Shown one piece after another: positions 16,372 to 25,294 of a DNA stretch of 64,000 bases. Position 1 is the first letter of the stretch. The number at the start of each line of letters is the position of its first letter. Source of the DNA: JAOUGY01 sp963825585. Lineage in GTDB: Bacteria; Actinomycetota; Acidimicrobiia; Spongiisociales; ZC4RG35. Both the position numbers and the translations under genes were made by a program. The stretch spans positions 248,001 through 312,000 of the forward strand of contig CAWGTX010000009.1 of NCBI GenBank assembly GCA_963825585.1, in the 5' to 3' direction. Under the pieces are notes generated by a model that was given only the letters and a program-made list of their open reading frames with translations, was not told the origin of the DNA and searched no databases.

Positions 16372-16849
16372 AGTCGAGTGCCCGACGGGGTCCGAGTACA
16401 GATCCTCGAAGTGGTGGAAGTCGATGATGATCGCCAGGTCGTTCGCCACCACCATCTCCACCAGCTCGTCGACCCGGGCGAAGAAGAGGTGGTCGATCGT
16501 CCACGGTGCCGACGTGGCGGCTCGGGTGTCCCAGCGCATCGGCAGCCGGATCGAGTCGAACCCGGCCTCCGACACAGGTCCGAAGAAACCTTCTTCGATG
16601 GCCATCCCCCAATCCTCCTCGAATCCGGGCGACTGGAGGGCGTTGCCGGAGTTGACCCCCCGGACCTAGTCGCGCCGCCGCATGTTCGGCGGTCCACTCG
16701 TCGCTCTGGCCTTCCAGGAGTACCGCCGGAATGAACATCGATGCGATCAGCGCGGCCACCAGCATTCCACGCACTCGAACCCCCTGACCGACGATTCCCG
16801 ATCGAGCGGATCCCGATCGGTCGTCGACGCCTCTCGGTCGTTCGGGCAT
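16372..16849 (-). pseudogene. Glycoside hydrolase family 5 (cellulase-type), N-terminal remnant
   Basis: A signal-peptide-like segment MLVAALIASMFIPAVLL (from 16765) leads, after an indel and an in-frame TAG near 16668, into a GH5-type start: RGVNSGNALQSPGFEEDWG, then GFDSIRLPMRWDTRA and LAIIIDFHHFEDLYSDPVGH. Only the first third of the barrel is left; the acid/base NEP and the nucleophile Glu are missing. The gene is therefore dead. Divergent from the subtilase at 16965. Confidence 0.6.
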
Positions 16850-16964
16850 GAAGGGTTCGTGAAGACGTCGATCTCCGAAAGGAAGTTGAAAGGTCGGTTT
16901 GAAAGAATCGGGTATCAAACATGCCGGTTGGGACTCGGCCAACGCAGGGAGAAGGAAGGACCTC

Positions 16965-18380
16965 ATGAGAGCATGGAAACCAGGCCGCTTCATCCTGGCA
17001 GCGGCGATGGTGCTGACGGCCGTCCCACTGACCGCTTCGGCGGCATCGCAGAGCATCGACCCGGGGGTGGTGCGTTCGCATCCGATGGGGACGTGTTTCG
17101 ACGGCCTCACCGCCGCACCGGACTGTTCGCCCGTGATCCCATTCGCCGAGGACTGGGTTCTGGCCGGGGCGGCGCAGGACGCTCAGATCGCGGCCGCAGG
17201 TGGGATCTCCACCAACACGTCGTGTTCGGGCTACTACGTGACGAACACGATCGTCTCGCGGTACTCGCTGGCCAAATTCAACTCCACGTTCAATCCTCCG
17301 AGCGACGGTGTCAGCCTCAGCGTCTCCAGCATCGCGATGCCCTCCGGGTTCAAGGCATTCGACATCATCTCCACCACCCACGACGCCTACTCCTACATCG
17401 CCCACCTGTACGCCACCAATGACCCGCAGGTGGCCGGCGTCGCCGCCCCGCTCTATGTGTTGACGGCGGCTCCGGTGCCGAGGGCGGGTCCCGGGACCAT
17501 GCCGATCCCCGCCTCGCCGGGTGACGCATGGCGACCGTCCGAGATGACAGAGGGAACAGTCTCGATCGTCGTGTTCGACACGTCGGTCGACCCCACGAAG
17601 ATGGACCTGGCCCCCCAGGACGGCTTCCTCGATGCCACTGCGGGACATGCCACGTTCATCGAAGGTATCGCCTCGGCCACCTACAAAGGCAATGTGGAAC
17701 TGGTCGACATCACCGACTCCCGGGGGATCATCACCGAGGCGTCGATGGCGACGGCCATCGCCTCCTACCCGTTCGTCAAGGGCGACGTGGCGAGCCTGTC
17801 GGCCGGCACCTACGCCTGCAAGGTGGGGAACCAGACCATCTACCCACTGCTGCTGGCCGACGCAGTGGAGCGGCTCGACAGCAAGGGAGTGCCCCTGGTC
17901 GCTGCCGCCGGCAACGACGCAACCACGTTGCCTTTCTATCCGGCTGCGTGGGGCGTTCACCCCACCCCGAAGTTCGTCCAGCCCTGCCCGGTCGGCACCC
18001 TCTATCGGGAGGCATTCACAAGGTTGTGCATGGTCGACCGGGCCGACGTCGTCACGAGTGTCGGATCGGTCCCGGCATCGAAGGAACTCGTGAGCTACGT
18101 GACCCCGAGTCCTTCAGGTCGTTCGAAGTTCTCCAACTATGGCGACTGGGTGGAAGCCTGGGCAGTCGGCGAGGACCTGGTCAGCACGTATCCGGGCGGG
18201 GCGTACAGCTACTGCGTTCCTGCCGGCCCCGAGACGTGTGAGGCTCCCGGTGGCGCGACCGTCGGTGTTGCCGCCGGAGATGCACCTGCAGCTCACATCG
18301 GCACCCACGCCCGATGGGAGGGGACATCGTTCGCCACGCCGATGGTGGCCGCCTGGATCGCCGGCGGCAACGCACCGTGA
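16965..18380 (+). CDS. Secreted divergent subtilase (S8)
   Basis: 471 residues with a signal peptide (FILAAAMVLTAVPLTASAAS). The S8 triad is recognisable but diverged: Asp in IVVFDTSV (about residue 205), His in AGHATFIEGIAS (about 228) and Ser in EGTSFATPMVAAWIAG (about 454), with the oxyanion Asn in AAAGND. About 110 residues before the catalytic part may be a propeptide. The start follows GAAGGAAGGA. It is followed, 90 bases on, by a TPR-CHAT gene; both are peptidase-type proteins, hinting at a linked function. Confidence 0.8.
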   Translation: MRAWKPGRFILAAAMVLTAVPLTASAASQSIDPGVVRSHPMGTCFDGLTAAPDCSPVIPFAEDWVLAGAAQDAQIAAAGGISTNTSCSGYYVTNTIVSRYSLAKFNSTFNPPSDGVSLSVSSIAMPSGFKAFDIISTTHDAYSYIAHLYATNDPQVAGVAAPLYVLTAAPVPRAGPGTMPIPASPGDAWRPSEMTEGTVSIVVFDTSVDPTKMDLAPQDGFLDATAGHATFIEGIASATYKGNVELVDITDSRGIITEASMATAIASYPFVKGDVASLSAGTYACKVGNQTIYPLLLADAVERLDSKGVPLVAAAGNDATTLPFYPAAWGVHPTPKFVQPCPVGTLYREAFTRLCMVDRADVVTSVGSVPASKELVSYVTPSPSGRSKFSNYGDWVEAWAVGEDLVSTYPGGAYSYCVPAGPETCEAPGGATVGVAAGDAPAAHIGTHARWEGTSFATPMVAAWIAGGNAP

Positions 18381-18470
18381 GGTCCGGCCCCCGGGGGGAG
18401 CGTCGGCAGACGAGCCCATCGGTAGGCTCCCATCATTCCCAGAAAGCGCAACGGTTCTCGGTCCGCACTG

Positions 18471-21044
18471 GTGGTGCGGGCCGAGAACCTGTACAACCTG
18501 ATCGACCAGGATCCGGTACAGGCGGAGCAGGATGCCCTCGCCTTGGCCAAGGTCGCCCGTTCGGGTAGTGATCCCGCCGCCGAAGCGCTCGCCTGGCGAG
18601 CGGCTGCGGTCGCCGTCCGAGGCCGGGATGTCGACGAGGCCACCGAGCTGGCCGATCGTGGACTTGCGGTTGCGAACGCTGCCGGTCTCGATGACACGCG
18701 TGACCGGATTCTCGTCACCGTCGCCGGTATCGACGTGTTCGCCGGACGGCACCGCGAGGCCCGGGCCGCGCTCGAGTCGGTGATCTCCACCAATCGTGGA
18801 CGGGCCCGCTTCGAGGCGTTCACGCAGCTCGGGTTTCTCGAACTGCTCGCCGGCGACCATGCGGCCGCGATTCGACGATTCGACCTGTCCCTGCCCCAGT
18901 TCGGTGACAGCGGCGTGTGGGCGGCCAACACGTTGTCGAACCGGGGGGTGACCCGCGCCTACGTGGGTGATCTGAGGGGTGCCGAGAGGGACCTGGTGGC
19001 GGCGATCGACCTGTTCGAGTCGCTGGGTGCCCATCGGGCCGTCGCCGAGGCCCGGCAGAACCTCGGGTGGGTGATGGACCAGGCGGGTGACTACGTGGGT
19101 GCCCTGCGAGCCTTCTCCGAGGCGGAGGCGGTGCTCGACACGACGCCGGCCTCGCGCGGATATCTGCTGCGCGATCGTGCCAACACCCTCATCGCCGTGG
19201 GCTTGACGACGGAGGCCGCCGACGGCGCCCGTCTGTCGGCGGACGCGTTCATGGGAGCGGGACGACTTGGTGATGCCACAGAGAGCAGGGCGATGCAGGC
19301 GATGGCGTTGCTGGCAGCCGGCAGCCGGGCGGAGGCCGCCGAGGTGGCTGGCGTGGCCGAGGCGGAGTTCCGTCAACAGGGCCGACCGATCCACGCCGAC
19401 CATGCCGCCCTGATCGCGCTCAAGGCAACGCCGGGGGCGTCGCTCGAGCGACGCCATGCTCGCCGGGCCAGGGAACTGGCGGCGCGCCTCGAGAAGACGG
19501 CCGCCCGGTTGGTGGCACTCGACGCCGCCATCACCGCTGCCCGGATCCATCTGGCGGTCGGGGATCGGGTGCGCGCCGAAGCACTCATGGCGGCGGCCTC
19601 CGATGCGCGGTCGGGATCACGCCCCGACCTCAGGCTGGCCTACTGGCAGGCGGTCGCCGAGCTCAGGGCCCGGTCGGGCGACCGGGCGGGTGTGCTGCGG
19701 GCGGCACGGGCCGGGCTGAAGGTGGTGGAGAGTTCCCAACGTCTCCTGGGATCCACCGAGGCCCGTGTCAACGTCGCCGCCGGTGCCGACCGACTCGGTA
19801 GAACCGCCCTGGTGGCGGCGAGAGACGGCGGCGCCGCTCGACTCTTCGATTGGATGGAACGCGTCCGGGCCGGGTCGTTACGGTTTCGTCCGGTACGCCC
19901 CGAGATCTCGAGGACCGCCACCGACCTGGCGGCACTGCGATCGCTCGCCCAGGAGATCGAGACCGCTCAGCTCGATGGTCTGGACTCCTCGGAGTTGCTG
20001 CAGCGTCAAGCGGTATTGGAGCGGTCGCTGCGGATCGGGATGTTGGAAGCCCGGGGAGCCGGCGATGGTGCACAGCTGGCCACGTCCGAAGCGTCGAAGG
20101 CTGCGCTCGAGTCCCGCGTGATGGTCTCGTACGCCGAGATCGGCGGTCGACTTCACGTGGTCAAGCTGCATCGGCGTCGCGCCACCGCCTACGATCTCGG
20201 CCCCTCGGAGCCGATTCAGGCAGAGCTCGACCATCTCCGGTTCGCCCTGCTGAGGGTCGCCACCGGCCGAACCGGCTCGAGCACCTTCGATCTCGTGAAA
20301 TCGGGCGCCGAGCGGCTCGACGACCTGATCCTGCGGCCGCTGGGTGGAGGACTCGACGATCTCGTCATCATCCCGACGGGTCGACTCTTCACGGTGCCGT
20401 GGTCGTTGCTCCCGTCCGCGATCGGACGAGCACCGGTGGTTGCTCCCTCCGCCAGTCTGTGGATGTCGGGGATCCGCCGACGCCGGCGGAAGGGCGACGT
20501 GGTTCTGGCGGCCGGGCCCGACCTGGAGCACGCTTCGGCGGAGATACGGCGGCTGTCCCGCCTCCATCCCGGAGCTCGCCGGTTCGCCCCGGATCGTGCC
20601 ACGTCCGGTTCGCTGCTGGCGGCGGCGGATGGGGCGTCGTTACTCCACGTGGCATGCCACGGCGTGTTCCGTGCCGACAACCCACTGTTCTCGAATCTCC
20701 GCCTGGCGGACGGCCCGTTGGCCGTGCACGAACTCGAAGGGCTCGGTCGCTCCCCGGCCACCGTGATCCTGTCGGCGTGCGACTCCGGATTGGCCGAACC
20801 GCGACCGGGCAACGAGTGGATGGGGATGGCGACCGCCCTCCTCACCCTCGGCACCCGGTCGCTGGTCGCCAGTGTGATGCCCGTACCCGACGCCAACCCG
20901 ACGCTCGTCCTGATGGAGGCGCTGCATCGGGGTCTGGTCGTGCGAAAGCCGGTCCCGGTCGCCCTTGCCTCCGCGATTGCGGCGATGCCCACCGAACCCG
21001 AGACGCTGGCGACCAGGGCCGCCTTCGTCTGCATGGGGTCGTGA
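18471..21044 (+). CDS. TPR-CHAT domain protein (caspase-like peptidase fold)
   Basis: 857 residues. Residues 1 to about 480 are tandem tetratricopeptide-like helices (e.g. NTLSNRGVTRAYVGDLRGAE, EARQNLGWVMDQAGDYVGAL), and the C-terminal 300 residues are a CHAT domain. The catalytic dyad is present: His in LLHVACHGVF (about 730) and Cys in VILSACDSGLAE (about 770). CHAT proteins are clan CD peptidases, often activated by a partner or by their TPR part. GTG at 18471 is the first usable start. No signal peptide. The neighbouring subtilase and amidase are exported, so a shared role is uncertain. Confidence 0.88.
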   Translation: MVRAENLYNLIDQDPVQAEQDALALAKVARSGSDPAAEALAWRAAAVAVRGRDVDEATELADRGLAVANAAGLDDTRDRILVTVAGIDVFAGRHREARAALESVISTNRGRARFEAFTQLGFLELLAGDHAAAIRRFDLSLPQFGDSGVWAANTLSNRGVTRAYVGDLRGAERDLVAAIDLFESLGAHRAVAEARQNLGWVMDQAGDYVGALRAFSEAEAVLDTTPASRGYLLRDRANTLIAVGLTTEAADGARLSADAFMGAGRLGDATESRAMQAMALLAAGSRAEAAEVAGVAEAEFRQQGRPIHADHAALIALKATPGASLERRHARRARELAARLEKTAARLVALDAAITAARIHLAVGDRVRAEALMAAASDARSGSRPDLRLAYWQAVAELRARSGDRAGVLRAARAGLKVVESSQRLLGSTEARVNVAAGADRLGRTALVAARDGGAARLFDWMERVRAGSLRFRPVRPEISRTATDLAALRSLAQEIETAQLDGLDSSELLQRQAVLERSLRIGMLEARGAGDGAQLATSEASKAALESRVMVSYAEIGGRLHVVKLHRRRATAYDLGPSEPIQAELDHLRFALLRVATGRTGSSTFDLVKSGAERLDDLILRPLGGGLDDLVIIPTGRLFTVPWSLLPSAIGRAPVVAPSASLWMSGIRRRRRKGDVVLAAGPDLEHASAEIRRLSRLHPGARRFAPDRATSGSLLAAADGASLLHVACHGVFRADNPLFSNLRLADGPLAVHELEGLGRSPATVILSACDSGLAEPRPGNEWMGMATALLTLGTRSLVASVMPVPDANPTLVLMEALHRGLVVRKPVPVALASAIAAMPTEPETLATRAAFVCMGS

Positions 21045-21863
21045 TCAGGCGCCGCCCTCCTCGATTCCCGTGATGGCGGCGGCACCTTCGGGGCCGCAGA
21101 TGTCGACTCGTTCGACGGTGCCGGTCAGCCGGTCGGCCACCATGGCAGCCAGGCGGCCCTCTGCGAGCACCGGGTAGAGCCGATCTCCCGGGCACGAGGT
21201 GGCGGCGTAGTCCCGGTGGCCTCCGAGCGACGCCGGGTCCACCGAGTGGGCGTGGACGGCCCAGGCGAACAGATCGGCGACCGATGCGAGCTGCTCCTCG
21301 GTGGGGTCCTGGAGGTCGAAGTTTCCCTCGCAGCACACGAGGAAGTGCCCGGCCGGATCGTATTCGGTGAACGTCTCCCCGGCGTACTCCGGCGAACGCC
21401 CCTCGAGAATGTTGCCCGACGTGTCCACGAGGAAGTGGTAGGCGAGATCGGCGAACCCTTCACCTTGGTGGAACGCCTGGTGGGATCGGGCACGGGCCGG
21501 GCCGTCGGCGTCGCTGTCGAGGCGGGCGGCAGTGTGATGGAGGGTGAGCCGTTGCAGGGTATGGGTGACCATCCCGTCACCGGCGGGGAGCGCGCCCCAT
21601 GCGTCCCGGCAGATCACCTGGAACGATCGGGCCGGCACGGTCGAGGTGGTGGTCGGTTCCGCCGCGGCGACCGTCGCCATCGTGGACGTCGAGGTCGTTG
21701 CCGGCACCGTGGCGGCCGTTTCGGGGGCGGCGACCGTCACGGTCGACGCCAGGGGTGATGCGATCGGCTTTCTGATCGAGGCCAGCGAGGCGGCGATGGC
21801 GGTTGCGCCGATGGCGCCGAGCCCACCAAGCAGACGACGCCGGGTGCGGTCGTGACCGGTCAT
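21045..21863 (-). CDS. PGRP-type N-acetylmuramoyl-L-alanine amidase, exported
   Basis: 272 residues. The N-terminus RTRRRLLGGLGAIGATAIAAS looks like a Tat or Sec signal, followed by a Thr/Ala/Pro linker and a type 2 amidase/peptidoglycan-recognition domain. Zinc ligands are visible: His in LTLHHTAARL, His in LGGHRDYAAT and Cys in SCPGDRLY, with the catalytic Tyr region LAYHFLVD. It would cut the glycan-peptide bond of peptidoglycan. Its ATG overlaps the stop of the small membrane protein upstream; converges with the CHAT gene. Confidence 0.88.
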   Translation of the reverse strand: MTGHDRTRRRLLGGLGAIGATAIAASLASIRKPIASPLASTVTVAAPETAATVPATTSTSTMATVAAAEPTTTSTVPARSFQVICRDAWGALPAGDGMVTHTLQRLTLHHTAARLDSDADGPARARSHQAFHQGEGFADLAYHFLVDTSGNILEGRSPEYAGETFTEYDPAGHFLVCCEGNFDLQDPTEEQLASVADLFAWAVHAHSVDPASLGGHRDYAATSCPGDRLYPVLAEGRLAAMVADRLTGTVERVDICGPEGAAAITGIEEGGA

Positions 21864-22114
21864 GACACCGTTCGGAGCCCGGCGAGCTGCGCGGACACGG
21901 CGGTGGCGAGACCTCCCAACGTCATCGACACAGCAGCCATGGCAGGCTCCGACCCGGAGTCGGGCCCGGTCGCCCACACCACCCCACCCACGGCAGCCGT
22001 CAGGATCGAGGCCCACAGCACGGGCTTCCGTTCGGATCCGCGTCTGCCGAGCGTCCATCCCATGATCATCCCGAAGACGATCGACGTGATCCAGGCAGTG
22101 GTGGTGACCGGCAT
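21860..22114 (-). CDS. Small two-to-three-helix membrane protein
   Basis: An 84-residue hydrophobic protein: TAWITSIVFGMIMGWTLG, then VLWASILTAAVGGVVWATG and SMTLGGLATAVSAQLAGL. No known motif. The frame is open far upstream through repeats, but the ATG at 22114 starts the sensible part. It overlaps the amidase start by four bases, so the pair is probably one operon. Confidence 0.6.
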   Translation of the reverse strand: MPVTTTAWITSIVFGMIMGWTLGRRGSERKPVLWASILTAAVGGVVWATGPDSGSEPAMAAVSMTLGGLATAVSAQLAGLRTVS

Positions 22115-22140
22115 TGCACCGAGGCTACTTCCTCGAAAGA

Positions 22141-22209
22141 CAGCTGCCAGCTTCCAGCGACCAGCTGCCAGCCAGAATGCACGCGTCGCTCCCACCTTTT
22201 GCACGTTGA
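22141..22209. repeat. CAGCTGC/CCAGC heptamer repeat plus CACCTTTTGCAC module
   Basis: Degenerate CTGCCAG heptamers lead into GCCAGAATGCACGCGTCG and CCCACCTTTTGCACGTTGA, the same order of parts as in the repeats at 2434-2735. It lies upstream of the small membrane protein. Confidence 0.6.
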
Positions 22210-22228
22210 GGTCGCGCGGATAGGGGGT

Positions 22229-22604
22229 AGCTTTGTCCCCCTCGAGCTTGCGAGAGGGGAAGGGGCAACAGCTTTGGCCCCCACGCAGTGGCGGAAGGGG
22301 CAGCAGCTTTGTCCCCCACGAAGCGAAGTGGCGGAAGGGGCAGCAGCTTTGTCCCCCACGAAGTGGCGGAAGGGGCAGCAGCTTTGTCCCCCACGAAGTG
22401 GGGGAAGGGGCCCCCGCGACGAAGGAGCGGGGTAGGGGGGTTGAGAGCCCGCGAGATGACCTCGCACACGTTCCGGAACGCGTCATCAGGCCACGCGATG
22501 GCTAGGAACGCGTCATCATGCTCGCGAGGGATAGGCACCCCCTACCCCGCTCGTTCCTCACGGGGGCCCCTTCCCCCTCTCGCAAGCTCGAGGGGGACAA
22601 AGCT
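22229..22604. repeat. Tandem 35-bp repeats inside a large imperfect inverted repeat
   Basis: Three copies of a 35-bp unit built from AGTGGCGGAAGGGGCAGCAG and CTTTGTCCCCCACGA lie at 22287-22321, 22327-22361 and 22362-22396; the last two abut. They sit in a left arm (22229-22440) that starts AGCTTTGTCCCCCTCGAGCT and ends GAGCGGGGTAGGGGG. An inverted, unexpanded copy of the whole arm is at 22537-22604. The spacer holds two copies of GGAACGCGTCATCA at 22475 and 22505. I see no gene from 22115 to 22758. Confidence 0.8.
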
Positions 22605-22758
22605 GTTCGCTCGATGCTCGAGATGTTCACGAGATCCACCCTGGTCGTTGCTCCGCTCGATCGCTAGGCTTTGCGACGGGGCGGAGTCGGGGGCGACGAT
22701 CCGTGTCGGGGGAGATGGATGTGACCGTGTGGCTCGTGCCCAATGAACGAGGTCCCGT

Positions 22759-23580
22759 ATGACGAACATCGCGGTGTTGTTCGTGTCGTTGGCGGCGCTC
22801 GCCGTCGGCGTGTACGCAGGATGGACGCTGCGGTCGCGCATGGACGCGCCGAGTCCGGGCGATCCCGAGGTCGATCTGCGATCCCTGCGTGAGGTCCACG
22901 CCGGCTGTGCCACCCGGATTCGCAACCTCCATCTCGAGTTGGCTCAGCTCGAGACCAAACTCTCGATGTCACGAATCGACGGGCCGCCGCGGCCGTCACC
23001 CGGCTCCATCACCGAGGATGACCTGGCCGGAGCTGCCCGTCTCGCCTCGCTGATGAACGTGCTCGAGTCCGGAACCGAGGCCGAACAGTCGGCGGTCGAT
23101 GAGGACGTCGACCAACCCGCCGCATTCATGTCGATTCTCCCCGCCGACCTCGTGGAGAGCCAGGCGGTACGGGAAGCGCCCCACGCTTTGCCGGCCGCCC
23201 CGGTCGAGCTGGAGCCCGCACCCGAGGAGTCGGCGCTCGTGGCTGCCTCGGAAGAGGCCACAGACCCTGTCCCCGAGGAGGCTCCCGACGTTGCCGCAGA
23301 CGCGGTTCCTGCGGTCGTGATCGCGCTCGCCGGCGACGATCCGGTCATCGAACTCGAGGAGCAACGCCCCGACGACCTCACACGCATCAAGGGAATCGGT
23401 CCCAAGATCGAGGCGATCCTCCACGACCATGGAATCACCACCTTCCGGCAGATCGCCGAACTCGACGAGGCTCAGGTCGAGGCGCTGGGCGAAGCGCTCG
23501 GATCGTTCCGTGGTCGCATCGTGAGAGACGACTGGGTGGGCGCCGCACGCCAGATGGTGGGCGTCACCGCCAGCCGATAG
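22759..23580 (+). CDS. Membrane-anchored protein with C-terminal helix-hairpin-helix domain
   Basis: 273 residues: one N-terminal helix (IAVLFVSLAALAVGVYAGW), a short coiled-coil-like stretch, a long Glu/Ala/Pro-rich linker and a C-terminal helix-hairpin-helix domain (PDDLTRIKGIGPKIEAILHD, then TFRQIAELDEAQVEALGEAL). This HhH type (related to DUF4332 and the tails of some NADH-quinone oxidoreductase and ribosomal proteins) usually mediates DNA or protein contacts. The role is unknown. Confidence 0.75.
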   Translation: MTNIAVLFVSLAALAVGVYAGWTLRSRMDAPSPGDPEVDLRSLREVHAGCATRIRNLHLELAQLETKLSMSRIDGPPRPSPGSITEDDLAGAARLASLMNVLESGTEAEQSAVDEDVDQPAAFMSILPADLVESQAVREAPHALPAAPVELEPAPEESALVAASEEATDPVPEEAPDVAADAVPAVVIALAGDDPVIELEEQRPDDLTRIKGIGPKIEAILHDHGITTFRQIAELDEAQVEALGEALGSFRGRIVRDDWVGAARQMVGVTASR

Positions 23581-23621
23581 CGTCGACGACCGTCCCCGTG
23601 GCGGTCCGGCGGTGGCACAGA

Positions 23622-23687
23622 CCTGACGCGGTTCGGACACGGTCCGAGGAGCGCAGCGACTGCAACCGTGTCGGACGGTCGCTCAGG
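23622..23687 (+). other. Stem-loop between two genes
   Basis: CCTGACGCG pairs with CGCTCAGG at the base, and CGGACACGGT with ACCGTGTCGG (one mismatch) inside, giving a long interrupted hairpin of about 66 bases in the 122-base gap after the HhH gene. It could be a terminator for that gene or a structured 5' leader of the oxidoreductase at 23703. Confidence 0.4.
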
Positions 23688-23702
23688 CCTAACCTCGCTC
23701 CG

Positions 23703-24845
23703 ATGCAGCTCCGTATCGCCTTGTTCGGTTCACGGTTCATGGGGCGGGCGCACTCGCACGCCTGGCGTAGCGCCCCCGCGTTCTTCGACCTGCCGGTCGA
23801 GCCCGTGCTCGATCTCGTGGCGGCCCGCGATGGCGCACGGTTGTCCGAACTCGCCGGTAGTTTCGGGTGGGAACGGACCACCACCCGGTGGCAGGACGCG
23901 CTCGAGGATCCCGCCATCGGTCTGGTCGACATCGGTACGCCCAACCATCTGCATGCCGAGCAGGCGATTGCCGCCCTCGAAGCCGGTAAACACGTGGCAT
24001 GCGAGAAGCCGCTGGCAGGTTCTCTCGAAGACGCCAGGTCGATGCGTGACGCCGCCCGCAGGGCCCGGAAGGCCTCGACGGTCGTCTGGTACACCTATCG
24101 CCGTGTCCCGGCCTTGGCGTTGGCGCGGGAACTGGTGACAGAGGGCCGTCTGGGGCGGATCTACCACGTACGTGCCGCCTATCTCCAGAGCTGGGGCGGC
24201 CCTGCCACGCCGCTGCTGTGGAGGTTCCAGGGGAAGACGGCAGGGAGCGGGGCGATCGGCGATCTGGGCACCCACATCATCGACATGGCCCGGTTCGTCA
24301 CCGGTGACGAGATCGCAGAGGTGAGCGGCGCCTCCGAACGCAGGTTCATCGAACGTCGTCCTCTGCCAGAGGACGCGTCCAGGTCGGCGAAGAGCTCGGT
24401 CGACGATGCCGTTGCCTTCGTTGGGCGGATGAAGAACGGAGCGCTCGCCACGTTCGAAGCGACCCGGCTCGCCACCGGGATGAAGAACTCGAACCGCATC
24501 GAGATCCACGGCGAGGACGGTGCCGTCGCCTTCGACTTCGAGCGGATGAACGAGCTCCGGTACTTCGATGCCACCGAACCCCCACGCATCCAGGGCTGGC
24601 GCACGATCATCGCCACCCACGACACCCATCCCTGGATGAAGGCGTGGTGGCCCGACGGTCACGGCCTCGGCTACGAGCACACCTTCGTCAACACCGCCGC
24701 CGACATCCTCCGGGTGCTGGGTGGTGGAAAGCCCGAGGCCCCGCTGTGTGACTTCGCCGATGCCTACGAAACGCAGCGGGTCATGGAGGCGGCATTACTC
24801 GCCGCCCGCAACCGTTGTGCCGTTCCAATCAAGGAGATCAAGTGA
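23703..24845 (+). CDS. Gfo/Idh/MocA family oxidoreductase
   Basis: 380 residues: N-terminal Rossmann fold (RIALFGSRFMGRAHSHAW), the family motif KHVACEKPLAG with its conserved Lys, and the C-terminal alpha/beta domain with GSGAIGDLGTHIIDMARFV. These enzymes oxidise or reduce sugars and inositols with NAD(P). The N-terminal FGSRFMGRAHSHAW resembles inositol 2-dehydrogenase-type members. ATG at 23703 is chosen over the open frame upstream. The stop overlaps the GTG of the next gene. Confidence 0.85.
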   Translation: MQLRIALFGSRFMGRAHSHAWRSAPAFFDLPVEPVLDLVAARDGARLSELAGSFGWERTTTRWQDALEDPAIGLVDIGTPNHLHAEQAIAALEAGKHVACEKPLAGSLEDARSMRDAARRARKASTVVWYTYRRVPALALARELVTEGRLGRIYHVRAAYLQSWGGPATPLLWRFQGKTAGSGAIGDLGTHIIDMARFVTGDEIAEVSGASERRFIERRPLPEDASRSAKSSVDDAVAFVGRMKNGALATFEATRLATGMKNSNRIEIHGEDGAVAFDFERMNELRYFDATEPPRIQGWRTIIATHDTHPWMKAWWPDGHGLGYEHTFVNTAADILRVLGGGKPEAPLCDFADAYETQRVMEAALLAARNRCAVPIKEIK

Positions 24846-25249
24846 GGCTCACGTCGGAGATCGCGTCGGCAGTGGTCGAGACCATCATCGAGCGGGTTGG
24901 CCACCGGGGGGCGGCGGTGGCGGTGGTCGACGACCACGGTGAGCTGCTCGCCTTTCGGCGCAGCGACGCCTGCCCGTACACCTCGATCACCATCGCCCAG
25001 AACAAGGCCTACACCGCTGCCCGGGAGCGCAGGCCATCGAAGGCGGTGGGCGAGGCCTCGGCGGCCGAGGCGTTCCCCATGTCGAACTTCGGTGATCCGC
25101 GCATGGTCACCTGGGGCGGCGGCATTCCCATCCTGGTCGGGGTGACGGTGCTGGGCGCGGTTGGTGTGAGCGGACTGCCCGAAACGGTCGACATCGAACT
25201 GGCCGCTGAAGGCGTCCGACTGGCGCAGACTCTGCTCGCAGAACCCTGA
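24842..25249 (+). CDS. GlcG/HbpS family protein
   Basis: A 135-residue protein: VAVVDDHGELLAFRRSDACPYTSITIAQNKAYTAA and the Gly-rich GGGIPILVGVTVLGAVGVSG are hallmarks of the GlcG/HbpS family (former DUF336), which includes the haem-binding HbpS and glycolate-operon GlcG. It is often coupled to oxidoreductases. Here the GTG overlaps the stop of a Gfo/Idh/MocA gene, indicating co-translation. Cofactor not determined. Confidence 0.85.
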   Translation: MRLTSEIASAVVETIIERVGHRGAAVAVVDDHGELLAFRRSDACPYTSITIAQNKAYTAARERRPSKAVGEASAAEAFPMSNFGDPRMVTWGGGIPILVGVTVLGAVGVSGLPETVDIELAAEGVRLAQTLLAEP

Positions 25250-25294
25250 GTCGAAATGGTTCAAGGACGACACTGGCGAGCCGATGACACCGCC

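Noticed and set aside
15852..17960. 702-codon open frame on the minus strand
   Set aside because: Most of it is Arg/Gly-rich shadow of the plus-strand subtilase; only the short pieces listed as remnants look like protein.
22287..22396. Possible CRISPR array
   Set aside because: The 35-bp units abut or are 5 bases apart with no unique spacers, and no cas gene is near.
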